Positions 18,602 through 28,174 of a DNA stretch of 64,000 nt are shown here, piece by piece. Origin of the DNA: Wagnerdoeblera intermedia (lineage in GTDB: Bacteria > Pseudomonadota > Alphaproteobacteria > Rhodobacterales > Rhodobacteraceae); NCBI RefSeq assembly GCF_042647465.1, contig NZ_JBHRVN010000008.1; one strand, written 5' to 3'. Each line of letters opens with the position of its first letter. Within the stretch, counting starts at the first letter, position 1. A program made the translations under genes and the position numbers. The notes under the pieces were generated by a model. That model worked only from the letters and a program-made list of their open reading frames with translations. It was not told the DNA's origin and did no database searches.

Positions 18602-19392
18602 TGACCCGGCTTATCCTTGAAAAGGAAGGCGCGCTGGCCCGGCTGACCATGGAAGGCCCGGCGCGCAATGCGCTGACGCTGGATCTGCAGCGCAACCTGC
18701 GCGCGGCCCTGTCCGATCTGACGGCGGCGGGCGAAACGCGGCTTTTGATCCTGCGCGGGGCAGGCGGCGCATTCTGCTCCGGCGCTTCGCTGGGCGATCT
18801 GCAGGGGGCCGGGACTGAGAGCCTTGGCACCACGGTCTCGCGGCAGATGGAAGAAATCTCGAACCGCGTGATCGAGGATCTGCAGTCAGTGCCCTTCACC
18901 ACAATCTCGGTGGTTGAGGGGGCGGCGGCCGGAGCGGGGGCGAGCCTTGCGCTGGCCACCGATCTGACGCTCGCGGCAGAGAGTGCCTTTTTTCTCTTTC
19001 CCTTTGCACCCAACCTCGGGCTGATGCCCGATCTGGGCGCCACCCATGTGCTGAGCGAAAGGCTCGGTCAGGCGCGGGCTATGGGGGTATCTCTGCTCGG
19101 CGGGCGCCTCAGCGGCCGGCAGGCGGCGGACTGGGGACTGATCTGGCAGGCGCTGCCCGATGCGGATCTGGAAAACGGGCTTGAGACGGTAGTGCAGAGC
19201 CTTCTGGCCGCGCCCGCGGGCATGGCCCCCGCTCTGCGCCGTCTTTTCGCCGCGGCCAGGGGCAATGATCTTTGCTCGCAGATGGCTCTGGAGGCTGAGG
19301 TTCAGCGCCATCACCTCGACAGCGCCGCCTTTGAGGAGGGGCGTCGCGCTTTTCTCGAAAAACGGCCGGCCCGCTTTCACGGCCCGGCGTGA
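18601..19392 (+). CDS. Enoyl-CoA hydratase/isomerase family protein (PaaG-like)
   Basis: 263-residue crotonase fold. The CoA-binding/oxyanion loops are RGAGGAFCSGASLGDLQ and VEGAAAGAGASLALATDLTLA. The usual hydratase glutamates are absent: the second position reads FPFAPNLGLMPDLGAT rather than a PExxLG segment. The PNLGLMPD segment with its Asp, and the GRQAADWGLIWQAL region, resemble the PaaG ring-1,2-epoxyphenylacetyl-CoA isomerase / delta-isomerase branch. So an isomerase role is more likely than hydration. Overlaps the thiolase by 1 bp. Confidence 0.85.
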   Translation: MTRLILEKEGALARLTMEGPARNALTLDLQRNLRAALSDLTAAGETRLLILRGAGGAFCSGASLGDLQGAGTESLGTTVSRQMEEISNRVIEDLQSVPFTTISVVEGAAAGAGASLALATDLTLAAESAFFLFPFAPNLGLMPDLGATHVLSERLGQARAMGVSLLGGRLSGRQAADWGLIWQALPDADLENGLETVVQSLLAAPAGMAPALRRLFAAARGNDLCSQMALEAEVQRHHLDSAAFEEGRRAFLEKRPARFHGPA

Positions 19393-19421
19393 CCGACGAC
19401 CCGCGTCAGGGAGGAACAGGG

Positions 19422-19964
19422 ATGAGTGAACCCCAAACCGTCAGGGTCAGCGCCTTCGGGCTTGTCCTTGAACGTGCGACCCACTGGCTGGCGATGGCCG
19501 GAACGGTCTGCGTGCTGTTGATGATGCTGCACATCACGCTGGAAGTCGTGCTGCGCTATACCCTTGGGATCGTTCTGCCGGGCACGCTGATTTACGTGGC
19601 CAATTACTACATGCTGTTCGTGCTGTTCCTGCCCTTTGCGCTGCTGGAACTGAAAAACCGCCATCTGGCGGTGGATGTTGTGGTGCAGCATCTGCCTGAG
19701 GGGGTGCAGCGCTTTCTCAAGCTGATGGCCAGGGTTGTGACGACGCTCATCATGGGCGCGATGACCTGGGCGGCCTGGGGCCAGGCCATGGGTAAATTCC
19801 GGCTGGGTGAGACCATCGATCAGGGCAACAGCTCTGTCATCGTCTGGCCCGGGTATTTCGCCATCGTGGCGGGCTGCGCACTGATGACGCTGGTTGCCGC
19901 GGCCCGGGCGCTCGAGCTGATCGTGAACCGCGATCTGGGTCTTGGTGAGGAGAGCAGCGAATGA
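19422..19964 (+). CDS. TRAP transporter small permease (DctQ family), system 2
   Basis: 180 residues from ATG 19422 (GGAGG upstream), with four hydrophobic segments. It reads LEVVLRYTLGIVLPGTLIYVANYYMLFVLFLPFALLELKNRHLAVDVV, as in DctQ. It overlaps the following DctM by 4 bp. The subunit order Q-M-P differs from system 1 (P-Q-M). Confidence 0.88.
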   Translation: MSEPQTVRVSAFGLVLERATHWLAMAGTVCVLLMMLHITLEVVLRYTLGIVLPGTLIYVANYYMLFVLFLPFALLELKNRHLAVDVVVQHLPEGVQRFLKLMARVVTTLIMGAMTWAAWGQAMGKFRLGETIDQGNSSVIVWPGYFAIVAGCALMTLVAAARALELIVNRDLGLGEESSE

Positions 19965-21268
19965 GTGACGTCTCCATCGGCCTCAGCCTTCTGGGCCTGC
20001 TGATCTGCCTTCTGATGCTGCGCATGCCCATCGGGATCACGCTGATCTCGGTCTCTTTCTCGGGGCTCTGGATCCTGAAGGGGCCGAAAGTAGCCTGGGG
20101 GGCGCTGGCGATGATCCCCTATCAGTTCTCAGCCAGCTGGGTGCTTTCATCGATCCCGATGTTTCTGCTGCTGGGATATATCTGCTTTTACATGGGGCTG
20201 ACCCAGGGGCTGTTTCGGGCCGCAAGGCTATGGCTGTCCTGGCTGCCGGGCGGCTTGGGCATCTCGGCGATTGCAGGGGCTGCGGGTTTTGCCGCCGTCT
20301 CAGGCTCCTCGATCGCCTGCTCGGCCACCATCGGACGGATTGCCGTGCCGGAGATGCTGAAGGCGCGCTATGAGCCGGGTTTTGCCGGGGCGCTGGTCGC
20401 AGCGGCAGGCACCATCGGCGCGCTGATCCCGCCCTCGATCATCCTGATCCTTTACGGGATCATCGCGCAACAATCGATTGCCAAGCTGTTTCTGGGGGGC
20501 CTCGCGGCAGGTCTGGTCACGATTTTTGCCTATGTCACGCTGATCTTTCTGCGCGCAAAATTCCAGCCCGGCGTCGCGCCACGCATCGATGTGCAGGTGA
20601 CCCGCGCCGAAAAGCTCGCGGCTTTGTGGGAGACCTGGCCGCTGATCCTGACCGTGATCACGATTTTCGGCGGCATCTTCTTCGGGGTTTTCACCCCGAC
20701 CGAGGCCGGCGCTGCGGGGGCTTTCATCGCGCTGATCATCGCCATCGCCAAGGGTGAATTTACCTGGAAGCGGTTGCAGACGGCCGCCTTTGAGACGCTG
20801 CTTTCGACCTCGATGCTGTTGATCATCGGCATCGGCGCTTCGCTTCTGACGCGGTTTCTGACCATCTCGGGGGCGGCGAAATATCTCTCAGGCCTGGTGA
20901 TTTCAGCCGGGGTCGATCCGACGCTGCTGATGATCGGCATGGTGCTAATCTATCTGCTGCTGGGCATGTTCCTTGAGCCGCTGGGCTGCATGCTGCTGAC
21001 GCTGCCGATCCTTTTGCCGATCCTGCACGCCCAGGGCTTCGATATGATCCTCTTCGGGATCATCCTGTGCAAACTGCTGGAGATCGGCATGCTGACGCCG
21101 CCGGTGGGGATGAACGTCTTTGTCGTGAAATCGGTGGTCGGAAATTCGATCCGGACCGGCCAGATTTTCCGCGGCGTGATGTGGTTCATCATCCTCGATC
21201 TCTGCCTCGTGGCGCTGTTCTGGACGGTGCCTGAGATCATCACGACCCTGCCTGCGATGATCCGCTGA
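19961..21268 (+). CDS. TRAP transporter large permease (DctM family), system 2
   Basis: 435 residues, about 12 membrane segments, with signatures AAVSGSSIACSATIGRIAVPEMLK, IGALIPPSIILILYGI, FGVFTPTEAGAAGAFIAL and LTPPVGMNVFVVKSV. ATGA overlap with DctQ. It is encoded inside a beta-oxidation cluster, which suggests it imports the acid degraded there. Confidence 0.93.
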   Translation: MSDVSIGLSLLGLLICLLMLRMPIGITLISVSFSGLWILKGPKVAWGALAMIPYQFSASWVLSSIPMFLLLGYICFYMGLTQGLFRAARLWLSWLPGGLGISAIAGAAGFAAVSGSSIACSATIGRIAVPEMLKARYEPGFAGALVAAAGTIGALIPPSIILILYGIIAQQSIAKLFLGGLAAGLVTIFAYVTLIFLRAKFQPGVAPRIDVQVTRAEKLAALWETWPLILTVITIFGGIFFGVFTPTEAGAAGAFIALIIAIAKGEFTWKRLQTAAFETLLSTSMLLIIGIGASLLTRFLTISGAAKYLSGLVISAGVDPTLLMIGMVLIYLLLGMFLEPLGCMLLTLPILLPILHAQGFDMILFGIILCKLLEIGMLTPPVGMNVFVVKSVVGNSIRTGQIFRGVMWFIILDLCLVALFWTVPEIITTLPAMIR

Positions 21269-21274
21269 CAAACC

Positions 21275-21298
21275 GCAGCCCCCCGTGCAGGGGGCTGC
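21275..21298 (+). promoter_or_regulatory. Intercistronic stem-loop between DctM and DctP
   Basis: GCAGCCCCC / GGGGGCTGC, a 9-bp perfect stem with 6-nt loop and no T run. It lies in the 93-bp gap before the binding-protein gene. Such hairpins often stabilise the transcript end and allow separate expression of the abundant binding protein; that role is inferred. Confidence 0.5.
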
Positions 21299-21361
21299 AC
21301 AACCAGACGGCCCCCGGGGATTAGGGAGCGGAGGGCCGGATATTTCAAACGGGAGGATAAC

Positions 21362-22513
21362 ATGAAGAAGAATAAAACGTTCGCCGCAGCTCTCACCCTG
21401 GCGTTAAGCCTTGGCGCAGGCGCGGCCCAGGCCGACCGCACGCTGAGCTATGCCCATGGCTTCCCGCCGGGCTCGGACACCGACAAGGCAACCGCAAGCC
21501 TCTCGGCCAGAATTGATGAGCTGACCGGCGGCAAGATCAAAATCGAAGCCTATCCGATGTCGCTTCTGAACTTCCTGGAGACCCCGGACGGCATCCGCGA
21601 CGGCATGGCCGATATGGGCTGGTCGGTTCCGGCCTATGCGCCCGCGCTCTTCCCGCGCACCAATATGCTGGCGGAACTGAATATGCAGACGCTCTTTGCC
21701 GGGCGCACCTCAAACCTGAACATGGCCTATGCGGGGGCCATGGGTGAATATATCATGCTGCACTGTGCCGACTGCCGTGCGGAATATACCAAACACAATC
21801 AGGTCTATACCGGCTTCACCGCCTCGACCAACTATGGCCTGCAATGCGTGAAGCCCGTGACCACGCTTGAGGACATCAAGGGCAAGCGTCTGCGCGTGGC
21901 GGGGGCGCAATGGGCCCGCTGGGCGACCGCGCTCGGGGCGACCTCCGTGTCGCTGCCGCTCAATGAAATCTTTGAGGGGCTGAGCCAGGGCGTGATCGAC
22001 TGCGTGGTCACCGCGATCCCGGAGCTGACCAATATGGGTCTGGTCGATGTCATCAAAGCGATTGAGCCGTCGATCCCGGGCGGCACCTTCGCCTCGAATG
22101 CCATGGCCAACGTCAACCTCGACGTCTGGAAGGGTCTGAGCGCCGAAGAGCGTGAGGCCATGTTCAAAGCCGTCAACGCCTATGCCGCCGATGTCACCTG
22201 GCGCTATGAAGCCTCGGACCGTGCCGCCGTTGAGACCGCAAAGGCCGCCGGGATTGAGATCACCAGGGCCGATGAAGGGCTGATGGAGTTCTCGCGCGAG
22301 TTTGCCACCAAAGAGGCCAAAGAGGTGATCGGCAAAGCCTATGCTGAGAAATTCGGCATCGAAAACGCCCAGCAGATGATCGATGACTTCCTGCCGATCC
22401 TTGAGAAATGGATGGGTCTGACCGCCAATATCAATTCGGCGGAAGAAATCGAGAAACTCTATTGGTCGGAAGTCTATGAAAAGCTCGACCGTGCCTCTTA
22501 CGGTCTGAACTGA
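21362..22513 (+). CDS. TRAP transporter solute-binding protein (DctP family), system 2
   Basis: 383 residues with a signal peptide (MKKNKTFAAALTLALSLGAGAAQA) and a GGGAGG ribosome site. DctP-type domain segments are PGSDTDKATASLSARIDELTGGKIKIEAYPMSLL and IKGKRLRVAGAQWARWATALGATSVSLPLNEIFEGLSQGVIDCV, where the conserved Arg binds a carboxylate. It is longer than system 1's protein and carries two cysteines in HCADCRAEY (near residue 135) that could form a disulfide. Followed by a strong terminator. Confidence 0.9.
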   Translation: MKKNKTFAAALTLALSLGAGAAQADRTLSYAHGFPPGSDTDKATASLSARIDELTGGKIKIEAYPMSLLNFLETPDGIRDGMADMGWSVPAYAPALFPRTNMLAELNMQTLFAGRTSNLNMAYAGAMGEYIMLHCADCRAEYTKHNQVYTGFTASTNYGLQCVKPVTTLEDIKGKRLRVAGAQWARWATALGATSVSLPLNEIFEGLSQGVIDCVVTAIPELTNMGLVDVIKAIEPSIPGGTFASNAMANVNLDVWKGLSAEEREAMFKAVNAYAADVTWRYEASDRAAVETAKAAGIEITRADEGLMEFSREFATKEAKEVIGKAYAEKFGIENAQQMIDDFLPILEKWMGLTANINSAEEIEKLYWSEVYEKLDRASYGLN

Positions 22514-22535
22514 CAGGATTTTTTCTCCGGATTTG

Positions 22536-22559
22536 CCGCGCGGGCGCTTGCCCGCGCGG
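22536..22559 (+). terminator. Rho-independent terminator after TRAP system 2
   Basis: CCGCGCGGGC / GCCCGCGCGG, ten base pairs around a GCTT loop, followed by TGACTTTTTC. Confidence 0.85.
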
Positions 22560-22628
22560 TGACTTTTTCATTTACTGCTGCCAGGGGCGCAGGTGCCGGA
22601 GAGGACGGCTGCGACAGGGGAGAGCGAC

Positions 22629-25316
22629 ATGAGTGCAGTTACGGGCACGCAGCCGAAGGGGGCCGCGGCGCTGAGCCTGCGGTTGCGACCGCCGGGCGAG
22701 AGTGCCAGTCAGCTGGAGCGCCGTCAGCTTCTGCCCGATCCGGCGGAGCTTGCACCAATCCGTCTGGTTCTCTTTCGCGCCCCTTCCGGCTATGGCAAGA
22801 CCGTCTCCATGGGGCAGATGCGCCGCCATCTGATGAAGGCGGGCTATTCCACGGCCTGGATCACCCTCAACGGCCCCGATCTGCAGTCCGAAACGCTGCA
22901 TCCGCTGCTGGATCTGGCGGTCAGCCAGCTTGAAGCCGCGGAAGGCGGTCCGGCTTTGACCCCGCCTGACCCGCAGCCTTCGCCGCTCGAGCGGCTGGTC
23001 ACTTTGCAAAACCCCTTCGCGCTCTTCATCGATGAGGCAGAGACGATCCAGGACGACACCGCCCCGGATCTGCTGCGCGAAGTGCTGGCCGAGCTTCCGG
23101 ACAATGGGGTCCTGGTGATCGGCACCCGGCGCATTCCGCAAAACCTTGGCCTCGCCCGTCTGCGTCTGCGCGGGCAGCTGCTGGAGTTTCGCCCCACGGA
23201 GCTGCGCTTTACCCCCGAAGAGACCAGCGCCTTTCTGATCGGGATCGAAAAGCTGACCCTTGATCAGGAGGCGCTGGCGCGGTTGCAGCGCCGCACCGAG
23301 GGCTGGCCCGCGGCGCTCAGGATGGCGTCATCGGCCATGCGCCGCCAGGGCGCGATCCCGGCCTTTCTCGATCAGTTTGACGGCACCGATCAGGCGGTGG
23401 GGGATTATCTGACCGAGCAGTTTCTGCGCGAACTCCCGCGTCCGCTCTGGCAGTTTTTGCTGCGCACCTCGGTGCTGCAGGATCTCTCGGTGCCGCTGTG
23501 TCAGGCGGTCTGTCCCGAAACCGATGCCCGGGCGGCGCTGGAGGGGCTGGCCTCCTCCAATGCGCTGATCACGCGGCTGGACGGGGCGGGAGAGCTTTAC
23601 CGCTGTCACAATCTGCTGCTCAGCCATCTGCGTGCGCGCCTTTCGCATTATCTGCCCGAAGGGGAGGAAGCGGAACTCCACCGCCGCGCAGCTGCCTGGT
23701 TTGAGGGAGAGGGGCGGCTGGTCCCGGCCATCGACCACCGCCTGAAAGCGGGGGATTATCCCCGCGCCATCGCCCATCTGCGCGGAGAGGGGGTGCGGCT
23801 CTTGCAGACCGGGCAGCTGCGCCGCCTGTCGCGCTGGCTGAGCCTTCTGCCCGCCGATCTTCTGGCGGCTGCACCTGATCTGTTGCTGATGCAGGCCTGG
23901 ACCACCTGCCTGACCATCGGGCCGGGGGCTGCGCGGCAGATCCTTGCGCATCCCGCGCTGCAAAGTCTGAGTGATCCGTCCCATCTGGCCGAAGCGGCCT
24001 GCCTGCGCCCGATGATCCGCGCCATGGAGGATGATTTCCCTGGCGCGGAAACCGAAGGCCATGAGGCCATGGCGCTGATGGCCTCGGCCTCGCCCTATGC
24101 GCGGGCGACAACACGGATTTTGCTGGCCAATATCCGCGCCACCCTTGATCGCGCGCGGCTGGCAGAGCCTGCACCTTTGGACGACGATCAGCCTTTCAGC
24201 GTGATCTACGGTGAATCCGTTCAGGCCATGTCGGATCTGCAGGACAACCGCTTTCTGCTGGCCAAGGCGCGGCTGCGCATCGCGGCGACCACTCATTCGG
24301 ACACGGCGGCGGACGGGCTGAACGGCAATGTCTGGGCGGGCATCCCCTATGCGCTGACGCTTTATGAGAGCGGCAATCTGACGGGAACCTCGCAGATCCT
24401 GCGGCTGCAGCTGCCGCTGGCGCTGCAGGCGGGCTTCATCGATCACGCCATTCTGGCCGCCTGCCATCTGTCGCGGATTTCCTTTCACTTTGGTGAGGTG
24501 GATGAGGCTTTCGCCGAACTCGTGCGGCTGGAGCGCTATGGCTCCGTGCGCAATCTGCCGCGCGTGGTCGCGGGGGCCGGGCTGGAACGCGCACGGCTTT
24601 TTCAGGCGCAGGGCAATCTTCGCGCCGCGCGCGAACAGCTCCGCCGTCTGGAAGATGCGGCCCTGTGGGAACGCATCGCCAGCCAGAGGCTGCTGGCCAA
24701 TGACCTCGACACTCTGGCGCTGGCAAAAATCCGGCTGCATCTGCAGGAGGAAGATCCGGCATCGGCGCTGCGGCTGATCGGGCCGGAACTGACCGGGGCG
24801 CTTGGCCACCGCCGTCACCGCCGCGCCATGCTGCTGCGCCTGCTGGAGGCGGCGGCGCGCTATCAGGCCGGCGCACGCCCCGAGGCCTTCCGGCTGCTGC
24901 AACCCGTTCTTTCCGCCGCCGCGCGGGAGGAATATCACCGCCTGCTTCTGGATGAGGGCCGCCCCGTTGCCCGGCTTCTGGAGGGATTCGCCGCCCAGGG
25001 CTGGCAGACCGGCGCACTTTCGCGCGATGCGCGCTTCGGTGCCTGGTTTGGCACATTGCGCGCCGCACTGGCCCCCTCTGAGGAGAGCGGATCCGAGGAA
25101 GAATTCCCCGCCCGTCCGCTGGATGCGCTGACCGCCAAGGAGCTGCAGGTGCTGCATCTGCTGGCAGAGGGCTATTCCAATGCCGCAATGTCGGAAAAGC
25201 TTTTCGTGTCCGACAGCACGGTGCGCACCCATCTGCGCAACATCAATTCCAAGCTCGGCACCGCCAGCCGGACCCGGGCCGTGGCGGTCGCGCGGCAGAT
25301 GAAACTGATCCCCTGA
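22629..25316 (+). CDS. MalT-type LuxR-family ATPase regulator
   Basis: 895-residue LAL/MalT-type transcription activator. The STAND ATPase part carries a Walker A motif RAPSGYGKTVSMGQ (about residues 52-65) and a Walker B-like LFIDEAET. A long TPR-like helical region follows, and a C-terminal LuxR helix-turn-helix (LDALTAKELQVLHLLAEGYSNAAMSEKLFVSDSTVRTHLRNINSKLG) lies in the last 65 residues. ATG 22629 has GGGGAGAG upstream; an in-frame ATG at 22593 is less likely. It lies between the TRAP genes and the acyl-CoA ligase operon, all on one strand, so it is the obvious regulator. The inducer is probably an acyl-CoA or the imported acid (inference). Confidence 0.88.
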   Translation: MSAVTGTQPKGAAALSLRLRPPGESASQLERRQLLPDPAELAPIRLVLFRAPSGYGKTVSMGQMRRHLMKAGYSTAWITLNGPDLQSETLHPLLDLAVSQLEAAEGGPALTPPDPQPSPLERLVTLQNPFALFIDEAETIQDDTAPDLLREVLAELPDNGVLVIGTRRIPQNLGLARLRLRGQLLEFRPTELRFTPEETSAFLIGIEKLTLDQEALARLQRRTEGWPAALRMASSAMRRQGAIPAFLDQFDGTDQAVGDYLTEQFLRELPRPLWQFLLRTSVLQDLSVPLCQAVCPETDARAALEGLASSNALITRLDGAGELYRCHNLLLSHLRARLSHYLPEGEEAELHRRAAAWFEGEGRLVPAIDHRLKAGDYPRAIAHLRGEGVRLLQTGQLRRLSRWLSLLPADLLAAAPDLLLMQAWTTCLTIGPGAARQILAHPALQSLSDPSHLAEAACLRPMIRAMEDDFPGAETEGHEAMALMASASPYARATTRILLANIRATLDRARLAEPAPLDDDQPFSVIYGESVQAMSDLQDNRFLLAKARLRIAATTHSDTAADGLNGNVWAGIPYALTLYESGNLTGTSQILRLQLPLALQAGFIDHAILAACHLSRISFHFGEVDEAFAELVRLERYGSVRNLPRVVAGAGLERARLFQAQGNLRAAREQLRRLEDAALWERIASQRLLANDLDTLALAKIRLHLQEEDPASALRLIGPELTGALGHRRHRRAMLLRLLEAAARYQAGARPEAFRLLQPVLSAAAREEYHRLLLDEGRPVARLLEGFAAQGWQTGALSRDARFGAWFGTLRAALAPSEESGSEEEFPARPLDALTAKELQVLHLLAEGYSNAAMSEKLFVSDSTVRTHLRNINSKLGTASRTRAVAVARQMKLIP

Positions 25317-25413
25317 GCGTATTTCGTCCGAACCGACGAGGGCAGGGGGGCCCTGGATCTGGCAGGGTGACAATCGGGGCCGGGGGGAGCCGGCGACCCT
25401 GAGGGAGAGAGAC

Positions 25414-26973
25414 ATGCATCTGACCGCCGCCATCCACCGCGACGCGCGCGAACAGCCCCATCAGCCCGCCACGATCTGTGGCGACCGCATCCGCACCCGG
25501 GCCGAGCTGAAAGACCGCGTCTCGCGTCTGGCCGCCGCTCTGCGCGGATTTGGGATCCGCGACGGCGAGAGGATCGGCATTTTGTCGATGAACTCAGACC
25601 GTTACATCGAATATATCTTCGCGACCCTCTGGGCGGGCGGGGTGCTCAACGCCGTCAATATCCGCTGGTCGGCCAAAGAGATCGCCTTTTCTCTTGATGA
25701 CTGCGACACCCGCGTGCTGCTGGTCGATGACAGCTTTGCCCCCATGGTGCCCGAGCTACGCCGCCTGTCGCAAAAGCTGGAAACCGTCATATATATGAGC
25801 GAGGGCAGCGCCCCCGCGCCGGAAGGCAGCCATGATTATGAGCGCCTGATCGCCACCCATGACCCCTGCGAAGATGCCCTGCGCGGTGGCAGCGATCTGG
25901 CGGCGATTTTCTACACCGGCGGCACCACCGGCACGCCGAAAGGCGTGATGCTCAGCCATCAGAACCTGATGATGGATGCGCTTGGCCTGACGGCGGGGGC
26001 GGATCATGGCGGCTCGGCCCCGGGTCTGCATGTCGCGCCGCTTTTTCACATCGGCGGCATGGCGGTGGTGGTGCAGTTCAGCCTGCGCCGTGCGCCCCAT
26101 GTGCTGATCCCGGCCTTTGACGCGGCTGAGACGCTTCGCCTGATTGAGAAATGGAAGATCGGCGATATTTTCACCGTGCCCACCATGCTGCGCCGTCTGA
26201 TTGACCACCCCGATCACGCGATCCGCGACACCTCCAGCCTGCGCTCCATCCGTTACGGGGCGGCGCCCATCGATCAGACGCTTCTGCAGGCGGCGATGAA
26301 GGCCTTTCCATCGGCCGGGTTCCTGCAGGTCTATGGCCAGACCGAAGCCTCGCCGGTGGTCGCGGCACTCGCGCCGGAGCTGCACACCGCCGATCCTTCG
26401 GTGCGCCACATGGCCTCTGCCGGACGCTCGATCCCGACAGCGGAGATCACCATCCGCGATGAAGAGGACCGCGAAGTTCCCCCCGGCACCGTGGGAGAAA
26501 TCTGCGTGCGCGGCCCGACCGTGATGCTGGGCTACTGGAACCGCCCCGAAGAGACCGCCCATGCCCTGCGCACCGGCTGGCTGCACACCGGCGATGCGGG
26601 GATGATGGATGAAGAGGGCTTCGTCTATGTCGTTGACCGGGTGAAGGATATCATCATCACCGGGGGCGAGAACGTCTATTCCACCGAAGTGGAGAACGTC
26701 CTCGCACGTCACCCTGCCGTGCAGTTCTGCGCCGTGATCGGCGTCCCGGACCCGGAATGGGGCGAGCGGGTCCATGCCGTTCTGGTTCTGCATGAGGGGC
26801 AAAGCGCCTCAGAGGCAGAGTTCAAAGCCCTCTGCAAAGCCGAAATCGCCGGGTTCAAATGCCCGCGCAGCTTTGAGTTCCGCAGCGAGATGCCGCTTTC
26901 GCCTGCGGGCAAGATCCTGAAACGAGAGCTGCGTGAGAGCTTCTGGCAGGGCCAGAGCCGCCGCGTCGGCTGA
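25414..26973 (+). CDS. AMP-dependent acyl-CoA synthetase (FadD-like)
   Basis: Activates a carboxylic acid to acyl-CoA via acyl-AMP. 519 residues. Adenylation motifs: IFYTGGTTGTPKGVMLSH (A3), VYGQTEASPV (A5), GWLHTGDAGMMDEEGFVYVVDRVKDIIITGGENVYSTEVENVL (A7-A8) and the catalytic lysine in SPAGKILKRELRE (A10). ATG is preceded by GAGGGAGAGAGAC. A CAGGG-GGG-CCCTG dyad (25343-25355) lies in the short leader. First gene of a tight operon with two acyl-CoA dehydrogenases. Confidence 0.92.
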   Translation: MHLTAAIHRDAREQPHQPATICGDRIRTRAELKDRVSRLAAALRGFGIRDGERIGILSMNSDRYIEYIFATLWAGGVLNAVNIRWSAKEIAFSLDDCDTRVLLVDDSFAPMVPELRRLSQKLETVIYMSEGSAPAPEGSHDYERLIATHDPCEDALRGGSDLAAIFYTGGTTGTPKGVMLSHQNLMMDALGLTAGADHGGSAPGLHVAPLFHIGGMAVVVQFSLRRAPHVLIPAFDAAETLRLIEKWKIGDIFTVPTMLRRLIDHPDHAIRDTSSLRSIRYGAAPIDQTLLQAAMKAFPSAGFLQVYGQTEASPVVAALAPELHTADPSVRHMASAGRSIPTAEITIRDEEDREVPPGTVGEICVRGPTVMLGYWNRPEETAHALRTGWLHTGDAGMMDEEGFVYVVDRVKDIIITGGENVYSTEVENVLARHPAVQFCAVIGVPDPEWGERVHAVLVLHEGQSASEAEFKALCKAEIAGFKCPRSFEFRSEMPLSPAGKILKRELRESFWQGQSRRVG

Positions 26974-26983
26974 GGATTGAGTG

Positions 26984-28162
26984 ATGACTGATTTTCCTGC
27001 CCTGCCGCGGGCCTTCACGCCCGAGCAGATCCAGTTTCGTGCCTCCGTCCGCCGCCTGATGGAAAGCGAATTTGCCCCGCAGACCGCGCGCTGGCGCGAG
27101 CAGGGGTTTGTCGATCCGGCTGCCATGACGCGCCTCGGCGCAGAGGGGCTTTTGCTGCTCTGGGCCGAAGAAGACTATGGCGGTCTGGGCCTGCGCGATC
27201 TGCGCTTTGTGCAGGTGTTGCAGGAAGAAACCGTCCGCGCCTGCGGAGCCGGCTTCTTCCACAACGCCCATTCCATGCTCGTCGGCCCCTATCTCGACCA
27301 TTTCGCCACGCCTGAGCAAAAGGCGAGGTGGCTTCCCGGCGCGGTTTCGGGTGAGGTGATCCTGGGGATTGCCATGACAGAGCCGGACACCGGCTCTGAT
27401 CTGGCAGCCATCCGCACCAAAGCGGAGGATATGGGCGATCACTGGCGGTTAAACGGGGCCAAGACCTTCATTTCATATGGCGTGACAGGCAGTCTTTTTG
27501 TGGTGGCGGCGAAGACCGGAACGGGGCGCGGGCAGATTTCGCTCTTTCTTGTCCCCTCGGATGCGCCGGGATTCTCGCGTGGTCAGCATCTCAAAAAGAT
27601 CGGTCTGCATGAGCAGGACACAGGGGAGATCCTCTTCACCGATCTGCGCCTGCCCAAGGACGCCCTCCTGGGCCAGGAGGGGCAGGGCTTTGCCCATATG
27701 ACAAAGCTTCTCGCGGTTGAGCGGCTGATGTCGGCCATCACCAGCCAGGCCCATGCGCAGACCGCCTTTGATCTGACCCATCAGTATCTTCTCGACCGCC
27801 GCGCTTTTGGAAAACCCATCGGGGCCTTTCAGAATTCGCGCTTCCGCATGGCAGAGATGCGCGCGAAACTTGATGCGATGCAGGCCTTTGTCGACGCCTG
27901 CGTGCTTGAGGCCAATGAGGGGGCGCTGTCGCCTGAGGCTTCCGCCGCGGCCAAATATGCCACCTCCGTGCTGGAGGGTGAGGTGATGGATCAGTGTCTG
28001 CAGTTCCACGGCGGCATGGGCTTCATGGAAGAGACCCGGGTGGCGCGGATGTGGACCGATGCCCGGATCGCCCGCATCTATGCCGGGACCAATGAAATCA
28101 TGCTCGAAATCATCGGCCGGAGCCTGGGTCTGGGCGATCCGCGCCCGGCGAAACCGCAGTAA
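26984..28162 (+). CDS. Acyl-CoA dehydrogenase 1
   Basis: FAD-dependent alpha,beta-desaturation of acyl-CoA. 392 residues from ATG 26984 (GAGG 8 bp upstream; a GTG at 26981 is less likely). Conserved segments: AMTEPDTGSDLAAIRTKA (flavin/substrate), AQTAFDLTHQYLLDRRAFGKPIGAFQNSRF and QFHGGMGFMEET. The catalytic base Glu is in RIYAGTNEIMLEIIGR. It starts 10 bp after the ligase and is followed 12 bp later by a second, related dehydrogenase. Confidence 0.92.
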   Translation: MTDFPALPRAFTPEQIQFRASVRRLMESEFAPQTARWREQGFVDPAAMTRLGAEGLLLLWAEEDYGGLGLRDLRFVQVLQEETVRACGAGFFHNAHSMLVGPYLDHFATPEQKARWLPGAVSGEVILGIAMTEPDTGSDLAAIRTKAEDMGDHWRLNGAKTFISYGVTGSLFVVAAKTGTGRGQISLFLVPSDAPGFSRGQHLKKIGLHEQDTGEILFTDLRLPKDALLGQEGQGFAHMTKLLAVERLMSAITSQAHAQTAFDLTHQYLLDRRAFGKPIGAFQNSRFRMAEMRAKLDAMQAFVDACVLEANEGALSPEASAAAKYATSVLEGEVMDQCLQFHGGMGFMEETRVARMWTDARIARIYAGTNEIMLEIIGRSLGLGDPRPAKPQ

Positions 28163-28174
28163 GGGGGAGAGAGG

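Noticed and set aside
23328..25433. 701-codon minus-strand open frame opposite the MalT-type regulator
   Set aside because: High-GC third-position shadow; low-complexity Arg/Gln-rich translation, while the plus strand has clear ATPase and LuxR motifs.
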